64,000 bases of DNA. It comes from Rhodanobacter_A agri. GTDB taxonomy: Bacteria > Pseudomonadota > Gammaproteobacteria > Xanthomonadales > Rhodanobacteraceae. Made by a program: the position numbers and the translations under genes. The stretch spans positions 496,001 to 560,000 of the forward strand of contig NZ_JADIKL010000001.1 of the NCBI RefSeq assembly GCF_044904705.1. The letters run 5' to 3'. The notes under the pieces are model-generated. The model worked only from the letters and a program-made list of their open reading frames with translations. It was not told where the DNA came from and did no database searches. This document shows positions 18,801 through 27,845 of the stretch, one piece after another. The first letter of the stretch is position 1; each line of letters begins with the position of its first letter.

Positions 18801-18915
18801 AGGCGTCGATCGGCAACTGGCGCACGGCCTGCACGCCGAGGAAGGCGATCGCCGCGAAGGCGATCAGCACCAGCAGCTTGTAGCGCAGCGAAAGCGCAAC
18901 GAGTCGTTCCAGCAT
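15820..18915 (-). CDS. czcA: heavy-metal efflux RND pump (CzcA/CusA family)
   Basis: This 1031-residue inner-membrane proton/cation antiporter is the pump of a three-part efflux machine. The start MLERLVALSLRYKLLVL, the PxDAFPDVTPVQVNVYTEAPGL block and the QPIQMRIEELISG stretch are typical of heavy-metal RND proteins. TM4 carries GIGMMVDGALVMVEN (about residues 396-410). This has the DG and VEN of divalent-metal pumps but Gly where CzcA has the Asp of its DFG motif, and it lacks the DA of copper/silver CusA. The metal therefore cannot be named. Its ATG shares one base with the adaptor stop (TGATG). Confidence 0.93.
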   Translation of the reverse strand: MLERLVALSLRYKLLVLIAFAAIAFLGVQAVRQLPIDAFPDVTPVQVNVYTEAPGLAAEDVEQLLTTPVESALGGLAGVEEIRSTSLFGLSYVSVNFSDKTDVYFARQLVNERLQQVAEQLPAGYGKPAMGPNISGLGQVLWYTVERGDDQAAAPSDIDLRTLQDWNLRLALRTAPGVDDVISWGGREKQYQVRVDPMKLIAHRLGFKDLIDALQANNAQVGGNFVDVGREQYLVRGLGLVRNAADIGRIVLKSEGGTPVYLRDVASVVEADAPRTGAVTRDGREVVLGMALARIGENAKNVVDGVKTRLKKLAANLPPGVSLKTVYERTDLVNAAVGTAQRALIEGSLLVALVLFLFLGELRSALVVVVALPLAMLIAFICMEQAGLSANLMSLAGLAIGIGMMVDGALVMVENAFRLMAEQKARGLPLDRSTAVLEAAREVAKPMAFAIGIIIVVFLPLFSLEGLEGKLFKPMAFNIAFAMAGSLLLALTLIPVLAALVLKPGEEKDTRLVAWLKRGYGRLLVWSLGHRRRVLGIAGGVLVASLALFPFLGKEFMPNLREGAIMWRVTSIPSASLDESIAISKQVSALIKGKFPEVDTTLAMIGRAEKGETADVNYMEVYTPLKPKSQWRKGATLESLEADMQRELSAALPTAVVSYTQPIQMRIEELISGVRATLALKLQGDDLAELDRLSGRIKNVLATVPGVADLALEANLGKPQVRIQVDRDALARYGLNVDGVLAVVKNGIGGEAVGSLLDGVKRFDIALRLDNADKASPEAIGRIPIRTPSGALVQLAQVADVEVAEGYSFIRRESLRRQAVIQMDVRGRDIDGFVREANARIAQAVRLPVGYSTEWGGAFENQRRAMARLALIVPITIGFIFVLLYTAFNSLRQAALILANVPFAAVGGVIALALTGQYLSVPSAIGFIAVFGVAMLNGIVLVSFLNDQRKQGMGVREAVLRGAALRLRPVLMTAGVAVLGLLPMLLSSGVGAETQRPLAAVVVGGLVTSTLLTLLLLPLLYDWAEGRTERH

Positions 18916-20027
18916 CAGTGCTCTCCCAGTTGCGAGCGCAGCAGGCGCGCCTTCAGCGCGAACGCTCCGCGGCTTACGTAGCGCGCACCGGGCGCAAGGC
19001 CCTGGCGAATCGGCGTCCAGCCTTCGCGCGCGGCGCCCACTTCCACCGCCACTGGCTCAAAACGGTCATTGCCGCGGTCGACGAACACGGTGGGCTGGTT
19101 CAGCAGTAGCACCACCGCTCCGTCGGGCACCGCCAGTTCGCTGGTGGCGCCGCCCGCCGCGATGCGTGCATCCACCAATTCGCCCGGATGCATCAGGTCC
19201 CTGCGGTTGTCCACCGCGATGCGCACCGGCACCGTGCGGGTGCGCTCGTCGGTGGCGTGGGCGCGGCCCACCACTTTGCCCGCGAGCGTCTGCCCGTGCG
19301 CGTCGATGCGCACGGCGGCGCCTGGCACCACGCGCTCGGCTTCGCGCGGCGGCAACTGCGCCACCACCCACACCGTGCCCTCCTCCACCAACGTGAACAA
19401 GGTACGGCCAGGCTCCACCCGCTCGCCGACCAGGAAATCGTCGCTGGCCACGCGACCGGCCACCGGCGCGAGCAGCTCGAAGCCACCGTCGGCCGCCGCC
19501 GAACCCTTGCGCAGCAGCGCGGCGATCTGGCCCTCGGTGAGGCCGTAGGCGCGCAGCTTTGCGCGGGCCTGGTCGCGCGCCACCTTCGCCTCGGCGTAGC
19601 GGCGGCCCGACACTGCCTGCGGACCGAGCTGGGCGATGCGCTGCCAATCCTGCTCGGCCACGATCAGCGCGCCCTGGGTCTCGGCCACCGCCACGCTGGA
19701 AAGTTTCAGCAGCGGCTGGCCGGCCTTCACCGCATCGCCCAGCTGCACTCGCCGATCGAGTACCTGGGCCTCCACACGTGGGGTCACCAGCACGGTGGAA
19801 TAGGCGTCGACGCGCACCTCGCCAGGGGCTTTCAACTCCTCAGCGAGCGGTCGCCTCGCGAGCGTGGCGATCTCAATGCCCGTTTCGTGCATCGTGGCGG
19901 GATCCAGCGTCAGCGGATCGGGCGCGTCGGCACGCCCGGTGCCGGCGGCGAATGCGGGCGCCGCGGCGAGTGGTATGCAGGCGAAGGCCAGCACGAACGC
20001 GCTGCGCAAAAGAATCATGTGCTTCAT
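18915..20027 (-). CDS. czcB: RND efflux periplasmic adaptor (CzcB/CusB family)
   Basis: The 370-residue protein has a signal peptide (about residues 1-28, ending PAFA) and no Cys for lipidation. A barrel-sandwich half-motif (GEVRVDAYSTVLVTPRVEAQV) is followed by a short helical hairpin (about 115-165), the second half-motif (LLAPVAGRVASDDFLVGERV) and a beta-barrel and membrane-proximal part. It should bridge pump and outer-membrane channel. No N- or C-terminal metal-chaperone domain or Met/His-rich segment is seen. Its ATG overlaps the channel-gene stop (ATGA). Confidence 0.9.
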   Translation of the reverse strand: MKHMILLRSAFVLAFACIPLAAAPAFAAGTGRADAPDPLTLDPATMHETGIEIATLARRPLAEELKAPGEVRVDAYSTVLVTPRVEAQVLDRRVQLGDAVKAGQPLLKLSSVAVAETQGALIVAEQDWQRIAQLGPQAVSGRRYAEAKVARDQARAKLRAYGLTEGQIAALLRKGSAAADGGFELLAPVAGRVASDDFLVGERVEPGRTLFTLVEEGTVWVVAQLPPREAERVVPGAAVRIDAHGQTLAGKVVGRAHATDERTRTVPVRIAVDNRRDLMHPGELVDARIAAGGATSELAVPDGAVVLLLNQPTVFVDRGNDRFEPVAVEVGAAREGWTPIRQGLAPGARYVSRGAFALKARLLRSQLGEH

Positions 20028-21370
20028 GGGGAGACTCCGGTGCCGCGGCCGTCCAGCCAGTCGTTCAAGCGACCGGCGGCGGCGAGATGGTCGAACCAGG
20101 CCTGCCAGGCCTGGGCTTGCAGCTCTTGTCCGGACAGCGCGGTGTCCAGGCTCTGCTTGAGCTGCGTCAGGTAGTCGCCGGTGCCGATCTCGCCGGCACG
20201 CCAGAGCTTTTCCAGCAGCGCCGTACGCTCGGCGAATGCGCCGGCACGACCTTGGCGAAATGCGCCGGCTGTCTCGCGCAGCGCGGCGTAGCGGACACGC
20301 GCTGCCTCGCGCCCTGCGTGCTGCGCGAATTCGCTGGCGCGGCGGCGCGCGCTGGCCGCGTCCTCCTCGGCCAGTGCGGCGGCCACCTCGGCGCTGCCGG
20401 AGTTGAGCAGCGGCAAGGGAAGCGACACGTTGAGCCCGATCACGCGGTCATGCCGCGAACCGCTGCGTACCTCGCCACCGGTAAGGCTCACCGTGGGATC
20501 AGGCACGCGCGCACGCCGCGCCACACGCACGCCGGCCGCGGCAGCCTGCTGCTCGGCGCGGGCCTGCGCGAGTTCGGGCAGCACGTCCACCTCCACCGGC
20601 GCCACGCTGTCCGCCGGGGGCGGCAGTCCGACCGGCATCGGCGGCAAGTCGACCGGCCCGTCGTCCCGGCGCGGGCCGGGGGCCAGCGGCGTCGGTCCCG
20701 ACGGCAAGGCGCCGGGCTCCTGCTTTCGCGGGAACGACGATGCAGGACCGGCTATCGCCGTGAGCGCGGCCCGGGCGCTCGCTTCCTGCCCCACCAGCGC
20801 TGCCTGCTGCATCTGCGCCTCGCCCAGCGCCAGCGCAGCGAGATCGCGCTCGGGACTGCTCACGTCGCCCACGCGCAGGCGTTCCGCGGCAAGCGCATCG
20901 AAGCGACGCATCAGCTCCACGCGCTGCCGTCCCAACGCGATCTGGCGCGCTGCCTGCGCCTGCGCTACCCAGGCCTTCAGCCAGCGCGTCGCCACGTCGC
21001 GACGAGCCAGCGCATAGGCAGCCTCACTCGCCTGCGCGACGGCCTCACCCTGCGTCGCGCGGGCACGGCGCTTGCCGGAGAGATCAAGCGTCAAGCCCAC
21101 GCCGGCCACGCGCCGATCGACGTCGGCGTTCTCGACTTCGAACTGCAGCTCCGGGTTGTACAAAGGGCGCGCGGCGGCACGCGCCTGCGCTGCTGCGGCA
21201 TCGAACCCGGCCTTCGCCGCCGCCACTTCGGGACTGGCCTGCCAGACGGCTTGCACTGCCTCGCGCAGTGGCGCGGGCGCCGCTACCGGCTCGACCAACG
21301 GTGCGGCAGGGAGCCACGTCGCCCACCACAGACACACGGCACCCACGGGCACCGCTCGAAAAAAAGACAT
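20024..21370 (-). CDS. czcC: outer-membrane efflux channel (CzcC/TolC family)
   Basis: The 448-residue protein has a signal peptide (to about WLPAAP) and two outer-membrane-efflux repeats rich in Ala, Gln and Arg. The first begins LREAVQAVWQASPEVAAAKAG, and LYNPELQFEVENADVDRR is the CzcC-type strand. Between the repeats (about residues 210-245) lies a Pro/Gly/Asp-rich insert starting SSFPRKQEPG and including GPRRDDGP, which looks like a translated palindromic repeat element (20651-20752). The start ATG at 21370 is 8 nt after AGGAG; a TTG two codons upstream is less likely. Confidence 0.88.
   Translation of the reverse strand: MSFFRAVPVGAVCLWWATWLPAAPLVEPVAAPAPLREAVQAVWQASPEVAAAKAGFDAAAAQARAAARPLYNPELQFEVENADVDRRVAGVGLTLDLSGKRRARATQGEAVAQASEAAYALARRDVATRWLKAWVAQAQAARQIALGRQRVELMRRFDALAAERLRVGDVSSPERDLAALALGEAQMQQAALVGQEASARAALTAIAGPASSFPRKQEPGALPSGPTPLAPGPRRDDGPVDLPPMPVGLPPPADSVAPVEVDVLPELAQARAEQQAAAAGVRVARRARVPDPTVSLTGGEVRSGSRHDRVIGLNVSLPLPLLNSGSAEVAAALAEEDAASARRRASEFAQHAGREAARVRYAALRETAGAFRQGRAGAFAERTALLEKLWRAGEIGTGDYLTQLKQSLDTALSGQELQAQAWQAWFDHLAAAGRLNDWLDGRGTGVSP
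20651..20752. repeat. palindromic repeat element inserted in frame in czcC
   Basis: The left end has CGTCGTCCCGGCGCGGGCC and the right end GCTTTCGCGGGAACGACGA. The ends are imperfect inverted repeats of each other and match the common bacterial 'TCATTCCCGCGAAAGCGGGA' type of intergenic element. About 34 codons of the channel gene come from it without breaking the frame. Confidence 0.6.
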
Positions 21371-21438
21371 ACACAAATCTCCTGAAAACGGTCACGCGAC
21401 GACGCGCCGCATGGCAGCGTCGCCAGGGCATGGCGTTT

Positions 21439-21813
21439 TCAGGCGATGGGTGGGCGCAACAGTGAGCCGGTCACGGCCGGCAAGTGGCCCGTGTCGGAAC
21501 GGGCAGGTTCCAGCCGCTCGGGTTGCGGCGAAAGCGCGAACGCGACGCTGGCGCTGGTCACGGTGAGCGAGTGCGCGCAGGCGCAATGGCACCCGCCGGC
21601 CTCGCCCAGCAGACAGCCGTCGTCGGTACCGGCGTCGACCGCCAGCGCGGCCACGCCGACCGCGGCCTGCGCCGCAACGAGCCGCTGGGAGGGTGCGTCG
21701 CCCAGGCAAACCGAACTGGTCACCAGCTTGATCAGCAGCACCGCAAGCGCCAGCACCCACAGTCCGCGATGGCGGCGCAAGCGGGTCAGCAGTGGCGTAG
21801 CAGTACGGGACAT
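21439..21813 (-). CDS. small Cys/His-rich membrane-anchored protein heading the efflux operon
   Basis: The 124-residue product has a basic N-terminus, one hydrophobic segment (about 18-36) ending SSVCLGD, and a GGCHCACAHS cluster near residue 75 that could bind a metal ion. The C-terminal 40 residues are Pro/Arg/Ser-rich. I do not recognise a named family. Its position directly before czcC (68 nt) suggests a role in metal sensing or delivery. The start is uncertain: ATG 21813 is used, a GTG lies two codons upstream, and no clear ribosome-binding site is visible. Confidence 0.6.
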   Translation of the reverse strand: MSRTATPLLTRLRRHRGLWVLALAVLLIKLVTSSVCLGDAPSQRLVAAQAAVGVAALAVDAGTDDGCLLGEAGGCHCACAHSLTVTSASVAFALSPQPERLEPARSDTGHLPAVTGSLLRPPIA

Positions 21814-21885
21814 ACGCACATGCTAGGCAAGACGGGGCGTGTTAGACAATTGCATTGGCGCCACGACGCCAGGATGCCGCGCGAT

Positions 21886-23271
21886 CTATCTGCTGCTGAA
21901 TTGCGGCAGGCGCAGGCTCACGCGCAAGCCGCCGCCCTCGCGATTGGCGAGTACTACCCGTCCGCCGTGTGCCTCGGCGATCTCGCGGGCCAGCGCGAGG
22001 CCAAGCCCCGTCCCGGAACGCTTGGTGGAATAGAACGGCAGCAAGGCCTGCGCCAGCACGGTCTCGCTCATGCCGGGGCCACGGTCGGCCACTTCGATGC
22101 GCAGCTCGCTGCCGGCATCGAGGATGGTCAGGCTGACCTCGTCCTCCGCACTGCCGGATTCGTGCGCGTTCTTGATCAGGTTGATCAGCACCTGCTCGAT
22201 CTGCACCGGGTCGAAGCGGCCGGGATGGGTAGGTGCCGGCGCAGCGAGCTGGTAACGGCAATGCAGCGCCAGCGAGGCCAGGAACGGCTCCCATTCGATC
22301 GCCTGCGGTTGCGGTGCCGGCAACTTGGCGAAACTGGCATAGCCGGCAATGAAACCATGCAGGTGCTTGGCGCGCCCGCTGATGGTGGCGAACACGCCGG
22401 GCAGGCGCTCCAGGTCGCCGCGGCGCGCCAGCTCGGCACCAGAATGCGCCAGCGAGGAGATCGGCGCCAGCGAGTTGTTGAGTTCGTGGCTGATCACCCG
22501 GATCACCCGCTTCCAGGTCGCCACCTCCTGCCGCGACAGCTCGCGCGTCATGCGCCGGAACAGGTGCAGCCGGTGCGGCCGCCCCTGCAGGCGGAAGGCG
22601 CGTTGCGACAGGTGGAAGGTCTCCTCGCTGCCGTCCATTTCCACGCTGAGCAGTGCGTCCTCGCCGCCTTCCACCGCGCGGGACAGCGCCTCGGGCGCCT
22701 CTGCCAGGAGCTCGGCGAAATCCAGCCCGTTGAGGCTCTTGCCCTCGTTGAACAGGTGGCGCGAGGCGATGTTGGAATAAACCACGCGGCCATTGCCGTC
22801 GGTGAGCACCAGCGCCACCGGGGTGTTCTGCACCACTGTCTCCAGCAGCAGTTCGCGCTGCACCAGGTGCTGGCGCTGCTCGCGCAGGGTCTGACCCAGC
22901 GCGTTGTGCATGCGGATCAGCTCACCCAGCTCGTCGCGCCGGCGCGCTGCGATGGAGAAGCTGAAATCGCCGTCGCGGTAGCTTGCCACCGCGCCTTCCA
23001 GCGCGCGCAGCAGCCGGCTCACCGGCGCCATCACCAGATATGCCAGCCACCAGGCCAGTGGCAGCAGCACCAGGGCACTGACCGCGAGGGTCCCGTAGAT
23101 GCCCATTTGCGCAGGCGTGCGCAGCGACACCGACAGATCCTTGTGCAGCCACTCGAACAGCTGCGGCAACGGCCACTGGGTCAGGCCCACGTAAACCAGC
23201 GCACCGGCCACCGCGGCCACCGCGAGCAGCAGCGTCAGGCGGCCCTGCAGCGAATTCAGGCGGCTCCACAT
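21886..23271 (-). CDS. sensor histidine kinase, NtrY-like
   Basis: The 461-residue kinase has two membrane segments (about 12-31 and 58-81) around a very short periplasmic loop, a HAMP region (82-133), a PAS domain (145-240) and a kinase core. The phospho-acceptor is His262 in VISHELNNSLAPISS. The ATP-binding boxes are QVLINLIKNAHES (N), VADRGPGMS (G1) and GTGLGLALA (G2). With almost no periplasmic domain it probably senses a membrane or cytoplasmic cue. Its partner is the sigma-54 activator at 23836, 565 bp upstream on the same strand. Confidence 0.92.
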   Translation of the reverse strand: MWSRLNSLQGRLTLLLAVAAVAGALVYVGLTQWPLPQLFEWLHKDLSVSLRTPAQMGIYGTLAVSALVLLPLAWWLAYLVMAPVSRLLRALEGAVASYRDGDFSFSIAARRRDELGELIRMHNALGQTLREQRQHLVQRELLLETVVQNTPVALVLTDGNGRVVYSNIASRHLFNEGKSLNGLDFAELLAEAPEALSRAVEGGEDALLSVEMDGSEETFHLSQRAFRLQGRPHRLHLFRRMTRELSRQEVATWKRVIRVISHELNNSLAPISSLAHSGAELARRGDLERLPGVFATISGRAKHLHGFIAGYASFAKLPAPQPQAIEWEPFLASLALHCRYQLAAPAPTHPGRFDPVQIEQVLINLIKNAHESGSAEDEVSLTILDAGSELRIEVADRGPGMSETVLAQALLPFYSTKRSGTGLGLALAREIAEAHGGRVVLANREGGGLRVSLRLPQFSSR

Positions 23272-23284
23272 ATGCGCCTATCCC

Positions 23285-23440
23285 GTGTCTCCGCATGGCC
23301 CGCGCCGTGAGCTTTTTGCGCAAGGGACAAGGAGGGATCAAGAAGTAGACATCCGTCCACGATCGGGTAACGACGCAGGCATGCGGGCAACCCGACCCGG
23401 CCCGGCGGGCTGTATGGCGGCATTGAACAGGCTCCGTGGC
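23285..23440. repeat. dispersed intergenic repeat (family B), copy 3
   Basis: It contains CCGCATGGCCCGCGCCGTGAG, then ACATCCGTCCACGATCGGG and GCAGGCATGCGGGCAA, and ends with GAACAGGCTC. It matches both halves of the 13491 copy and separates the kinase gene from the small secreted protein gene. Confidence 0.72.
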
Positions 23441-23761
23441 TCAACGGCATGCCGGATCGTGCGGCGTCTGTGCGCAACTCACTGGCGGCTGGCCGTTCTG
23501 CCAGGGGCGCTCGGTGCCCATCACCGCGTTCTGGTCGTTGGCGCGCGGCGGCGGCGGTTCCGGTTCCCAGGCTTTGCGCTCGCTCTTGAACTTGAACGGC
23601 GAAGGTTTCGCCGTCGCATCGCCACCGAGCGAAGCGTTGCCGTGCGCTGGGGCGACGCTGGCGGTCGGTGCGGGTGGCGCGAACTGGTCGGACGCCGTCT
23701 GTGCCACGACCGTGAAAGCCGGCAGGCAGAGCGACAGGAAAACGAGGCTACGGATGCGCAT
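23441..23761 (-). CDS. small secreted Pro-rich protein between regulator and kinase
   Basis: The 106-residue product starts with a clear signal peptide (MRIRSLVFLSLCLPAFTVVA, then Q). The mature part is low in hydrophobicity and rich in Pro and Ala (PPAPTASVAP, EPEPPPPRAN), with two Cys near the end (VSCAQTPHDPACR) that could form a disulfide. No family is recognised. GGAG precedes the ATG by 6-7 nt. It lies 74 nt after the activator gene and could be an envelope accessory of the system, but nothing in the sequence shows its role. Confidence 0.65.
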   Translation of the reverse strand: MRIRSLVFLSLCLPAFTVVAQTASDQFAPPAPTASVAPAHGNASLGGDATAKPSPFKFKSERKAWEPEPPPPRANDQNAVMGTERPWQNGQPPVSCAQTPHDPACR

Positions 23762-23835
23762 GGAGATCTCCGGGCGGGAAGCGCGAACGCTGCGGCAGCT
23801 TTCCACGCCGCCACGGTGCCCGCAAGCGACATCAG

Positions 23836-25176
<1,341 letters not shown>

Positions 25177-25264
25177 CTTGTTCCTGCACATGTCCGCATG
25201 GATGCGGCTCCGGTGGAAAAGGTTGCCATGACCATCGGCCTACGTACATGAAAATTTCTGCGCA

Positions 25265-26485
25265 TCACACATTCCGCGTCGCCACCACCGGTGGCACTGC
25301 GGCCGCGCGCAACGCGGGACCGAGCACGGCGAGCTGGCCAAGCAGCCACAGTACGACGGCACCCGAGACCAGCCAAGCCAGCGGCATGTGCGCCAGCTCA
25401 TAGTGCTTCATCAGCCATAAGTTGAGCCCCACCGCGCTGAGCGAGCCGAGCACGATGCCGGCGCTGACGATCAGCAGGTTCTCGAACTGGAAATAACGCA
25501 GGATGTCGCGACGTGTGGCACCAATGGCGCGGCGGATGCCGATGCTGCGCGTGCGCTGCTGCACCCAGAAACTGGACAGGCCGACCACGCCCAGCGCGGT
25601 CAGCGCCAGCAGGCAGCTGGTGACCACCAGCAGCAGCCAGACCATCGCACGGTCGCCGTGGTAATAGTCGGCGATGGTGTCGGTGTAGACATTGGCTTTC
25701 ACCATGCGTGCAGGGTCGATGCGGGTCAACGCCGTGGGCAGATCGCGCGCGACCGCAGCGCACATGTCCGGCCTCACACGCAACACATATGCGCCTCCTA
25801 TCAACCTGGCCACCGGGAGGATCAGGCTGCGATCCACGCCCTGGTGCTTGTTGATGCTCGGGTTGAGCAGATGATCCACCACGCCCACCACCTGCACGGC
25901 TTGCTTGCCGTCGCTGTCCAGCCAAAGGGTCTTCCCCAGCGGGTTCTCTCCCGGCCAAAGCTCCCCGGCCAGCGAACGCGTGACGATGGCGACCGTTGGC
26001 GGAGGCGCACTCTTGTTGTCGAATGGTCGGTAATCGGCGTACTCCTGCGGCAGGAAGTCCCTTCCTCCCGACAGGCTGATACCCAGCGTCCTCAGCATGC
26101 CGGGTGTGCCCAGGTATTCGACCACGTTGTTGAGCGCGCTCTTCTGGTCGCCGGGATGGCGCCATACGGCCATGCTCCAGTAGTTGGGGCTCAGCGGCAG
26201 CGAGTTGGTCATCGCCACCGACTCGACGCCAGGCATGCCGCGCAGCGCGGCCAGATCGGCGTCGATGTCGCCCCCCGCCTTGGTGTCTTGTCCGAGATCG
26301 AGGCCGGTGGCGCGTGCCCACACCAGCTCGCTGTCGGCCACGCCGGTAACCATGCGCATAGCCGCCAGGCGATCGCCGATCAGGAACAGTGCATTGGTGA
26401 CGATGGCGCAGGTCAACGCGATTTCCAGCGCCACCAGCGCGACCGCAGTCTTGTGGTGCTTCAATGCGGAAATGATGGGATGCAT
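25265..26485 (-). CDS. FtsX-type permease, class B, pair 8 (last of the array)
   Basis: This 406-residue permease has EIALT-type TM1 wording (VALVALEIALTCAIVTNALFLIGDR) and ends PPVVATRNV, the only member with Asn at that position. The cytoplasmic loop after TM2 reads FWVQQRTRSIGIRRAIGATRRDIL. WVQQRTR is shared with the class B gene at 27846 and differs from the WVGQRR of most others. ATG 26485 is 10 nt after the stop of its class A partner, with GAGG beginning at the stop codon. The two-component genes follow 88 nt downstream. Confidence 0.9.
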   Translation of the reverse strand: MHPIISALKHHKTAVALVALEIALTCAIVTNALFLIGDRLAAMRMVTGVADSELVWARATGLDLGQDTKAGGDIDADLAALRGMPGVESVAMTNSLPLSPNYWSMAVWRHPGDQKSALNNVVEYLGTPGMLRTLGISLSGGRDFLPQEYADYRPFDNKSAPPPTVAIVTRSLAGELWPGENPLGKTLWLDSDGKQAVQVVGVVDHLLNPSINKHQGVDRSLILPVARLIGGAYVLRVRPDMCAAVARDLPTALTRIDPARMVKANVYTDTIADYYHGDRAMVWLLLVVTSCLLALTALGVVGLSSFWVQQRTRSIGIRRAIGATRRDILRYFQFENLLIVSAGIVLGSLSAVGLNLWLMKHYELAHMPLAWLVSGAVVLWLLGQLAVLGPALRAAAVPPVVATRNV

Positions 26486-26495
26486 GGTCACGGCC

Positions 26496-27800
26496 TCATT
26501 GCGTCTTCAGCAAACGGGCCGGCACGATGCGGCAGGCGCGCCAGGCCGGAAACAGGGCCGCCAGCAAGGTGGCGCACACGGCCAGCACGAAGGTGCCGCA
26601 GAGCATCGCGCCGTCCATGTGCGCCAGCGTGGCGTATTCCACCGGCTGCTGGCGCACGACCCACAGGCCAAAGGCCGCCAGCAGCAGGCCCACCAAGCCA
26701 CCGGTCAGGCCCACCAGCGCCGCTTCCACCAGCAATTGCGCAAACACCGCCTGCTTCGATGCGCCCATCGCTCGGCGCACGGAAAGTTCGCCGGCGCGAC
26801 GCAGGAACTTCACCAGCAGCAGCGCCACGGTGTTGACCAGGCACACCAGCAGGAAGCCCAGCGCCAGCAGGGTCTGCAGCTGCACGCTGCCCGGCACCAC
26901 GTGGTTGTGGTCCAGCCATGCCATCACGCCGTACAGCCGCGTGTTCGGCGGCCGGGCAAAACGCCCCAACGTTTTTTGCTGTTCCGAATAGCTCGCGAGA
27001 AAGTCGCGATAGGCCGCGACCCGCGCCGGCGTGTCCAGTTGCGCCCAGAACTGCACCCACGAGCATTGATCCGTCTTGGTCGGACCGTCCTCGCCCGGGA
27101 AACCACCCCAGCATTGCATGCTTCCCTGGGTACCCTGCTTCAGTTCCATTGCTGTCGCGAACGGCAGGAAAACTTGTTCCTGCTCGGCGTATCTACCTTG
27201 CGTGAGGTCGTAGAAATGCGGCACCGGGTTCCAATCGCCGATCACACCGACGATGCGGAAATCGTACTTGCCCAAGCGCAGCATCTGGCCCGTCGCGTGC
27301 GGCGTACCGTAAAGCTTGTCCGCCAGTTCGCGGGCGATCACCGCCACGCGTGCATGCTTGTCGTCGTCGCCGGCCGTCCAGCCGGCGCCGTCGACGAACG
27401 GCACTTCGAACATCGGGAAGAAGTCCGCCGTGGCGTAACGTGCGTCCGCAATGAACGCATGCGTCGCCCCCTGCGACGGCACTACCGTCACCCGGCCGCC
27501 CGACATCGCCGCCTGGTGGGTCGCCTTGCCGGCACGTACCAGGTTCATCGCATCGATCCAGGTCAGCTCGTCCGGCGGCTCCTTGTCCTTGGAGTAGCCG
27601 TCCATGCCCTGTGGATCGACCTGCGGATAGAACAGCTGCCCGCTGCGCCCCGGTATCGGATCGGCCGTCATCACGTGCAGCACCGTCACCATCGTCATGC
27701 TCGCGCCGATGCCCAGCGCGATGGCCAGCACCATCAGCGCGGTGAGCATCTTGTTGCGCTTCAGGCTGCGCAGGGCCAGATCGAGGTAGTAACCCAACAT
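26496..27800 (-). CDS. FtsX-type permease, class A, pair 8
   Basis: The 434-residue product begins MLGYYLDLALRSLKRNKMLT and ends ARLLKTQ. The periplasmic domain has HFYDLTQGRY and the conserved Cys pair at residues 230 and 246 (QCW and QCSW). The closest sibling by eye is the 35696 gene (shared FRIVGVIGDWNP, HFYDL and FAQLLVE blocks). A gap of 45 nt without a family A repeat separates it from the preceding class B gene. Confidence 0.9.
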   Translation of the reverse strand: MLGYYLDLALRSLKRNKMLTALMVLAIALGIGASMTMVTVLHVMTADPIPGRSGQLFYPQVDPQGMDGYSKDKEPPDELTWIDAMNLVRAGKATHQAAMSGGRVTVVPSQGATHAFIADARYATADFFPMFEVPFVDGAGWTAGDDDKHARVAVIARELADKLYGTPHATGQMLRLGKYDFRIVGVIGDWNPVPHFYDLTQGRYAEQEQVFLPFATAMELKQGTQGSMQCWGGFPGEDGPTKTDQCSWVQFWAQLDTPARVAAYRDFLASYSEQQKTLGRFARPPNTRLYGVMAWLDHNHVVPGSVQLQTLLALGFLLVCLVNTVALLLVKFLRRAGELSVRRAMGASKQAVFAQLLVEAALVGLTGGLVGLLLAAFGLWVVRQQPVEYATLAHMDGAMLCGTFVLAVCATLLAALFPAWRACRIVPARLLKTQ

Positions 27801-27845
27801 GCACTCACTCCTTTGAAGCTCATGCCCACAGGGGTTGCCAACACA

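Noticed and set aside
15739..18981. Open frame of 1080 codons opposite czcA
   Set aside because: Composition dominated by His, Gln, Arg and Ala as expected from the complement of a GC-rich gene; czcA explains the region.
21814..21885. Sigma-54-like promoter before the small Cys/His protein
   Set aside because: TGGCGCCAATGCAA has GG and GC 7 bp apart instead of 10, so it cannot be a -24/-12 element.
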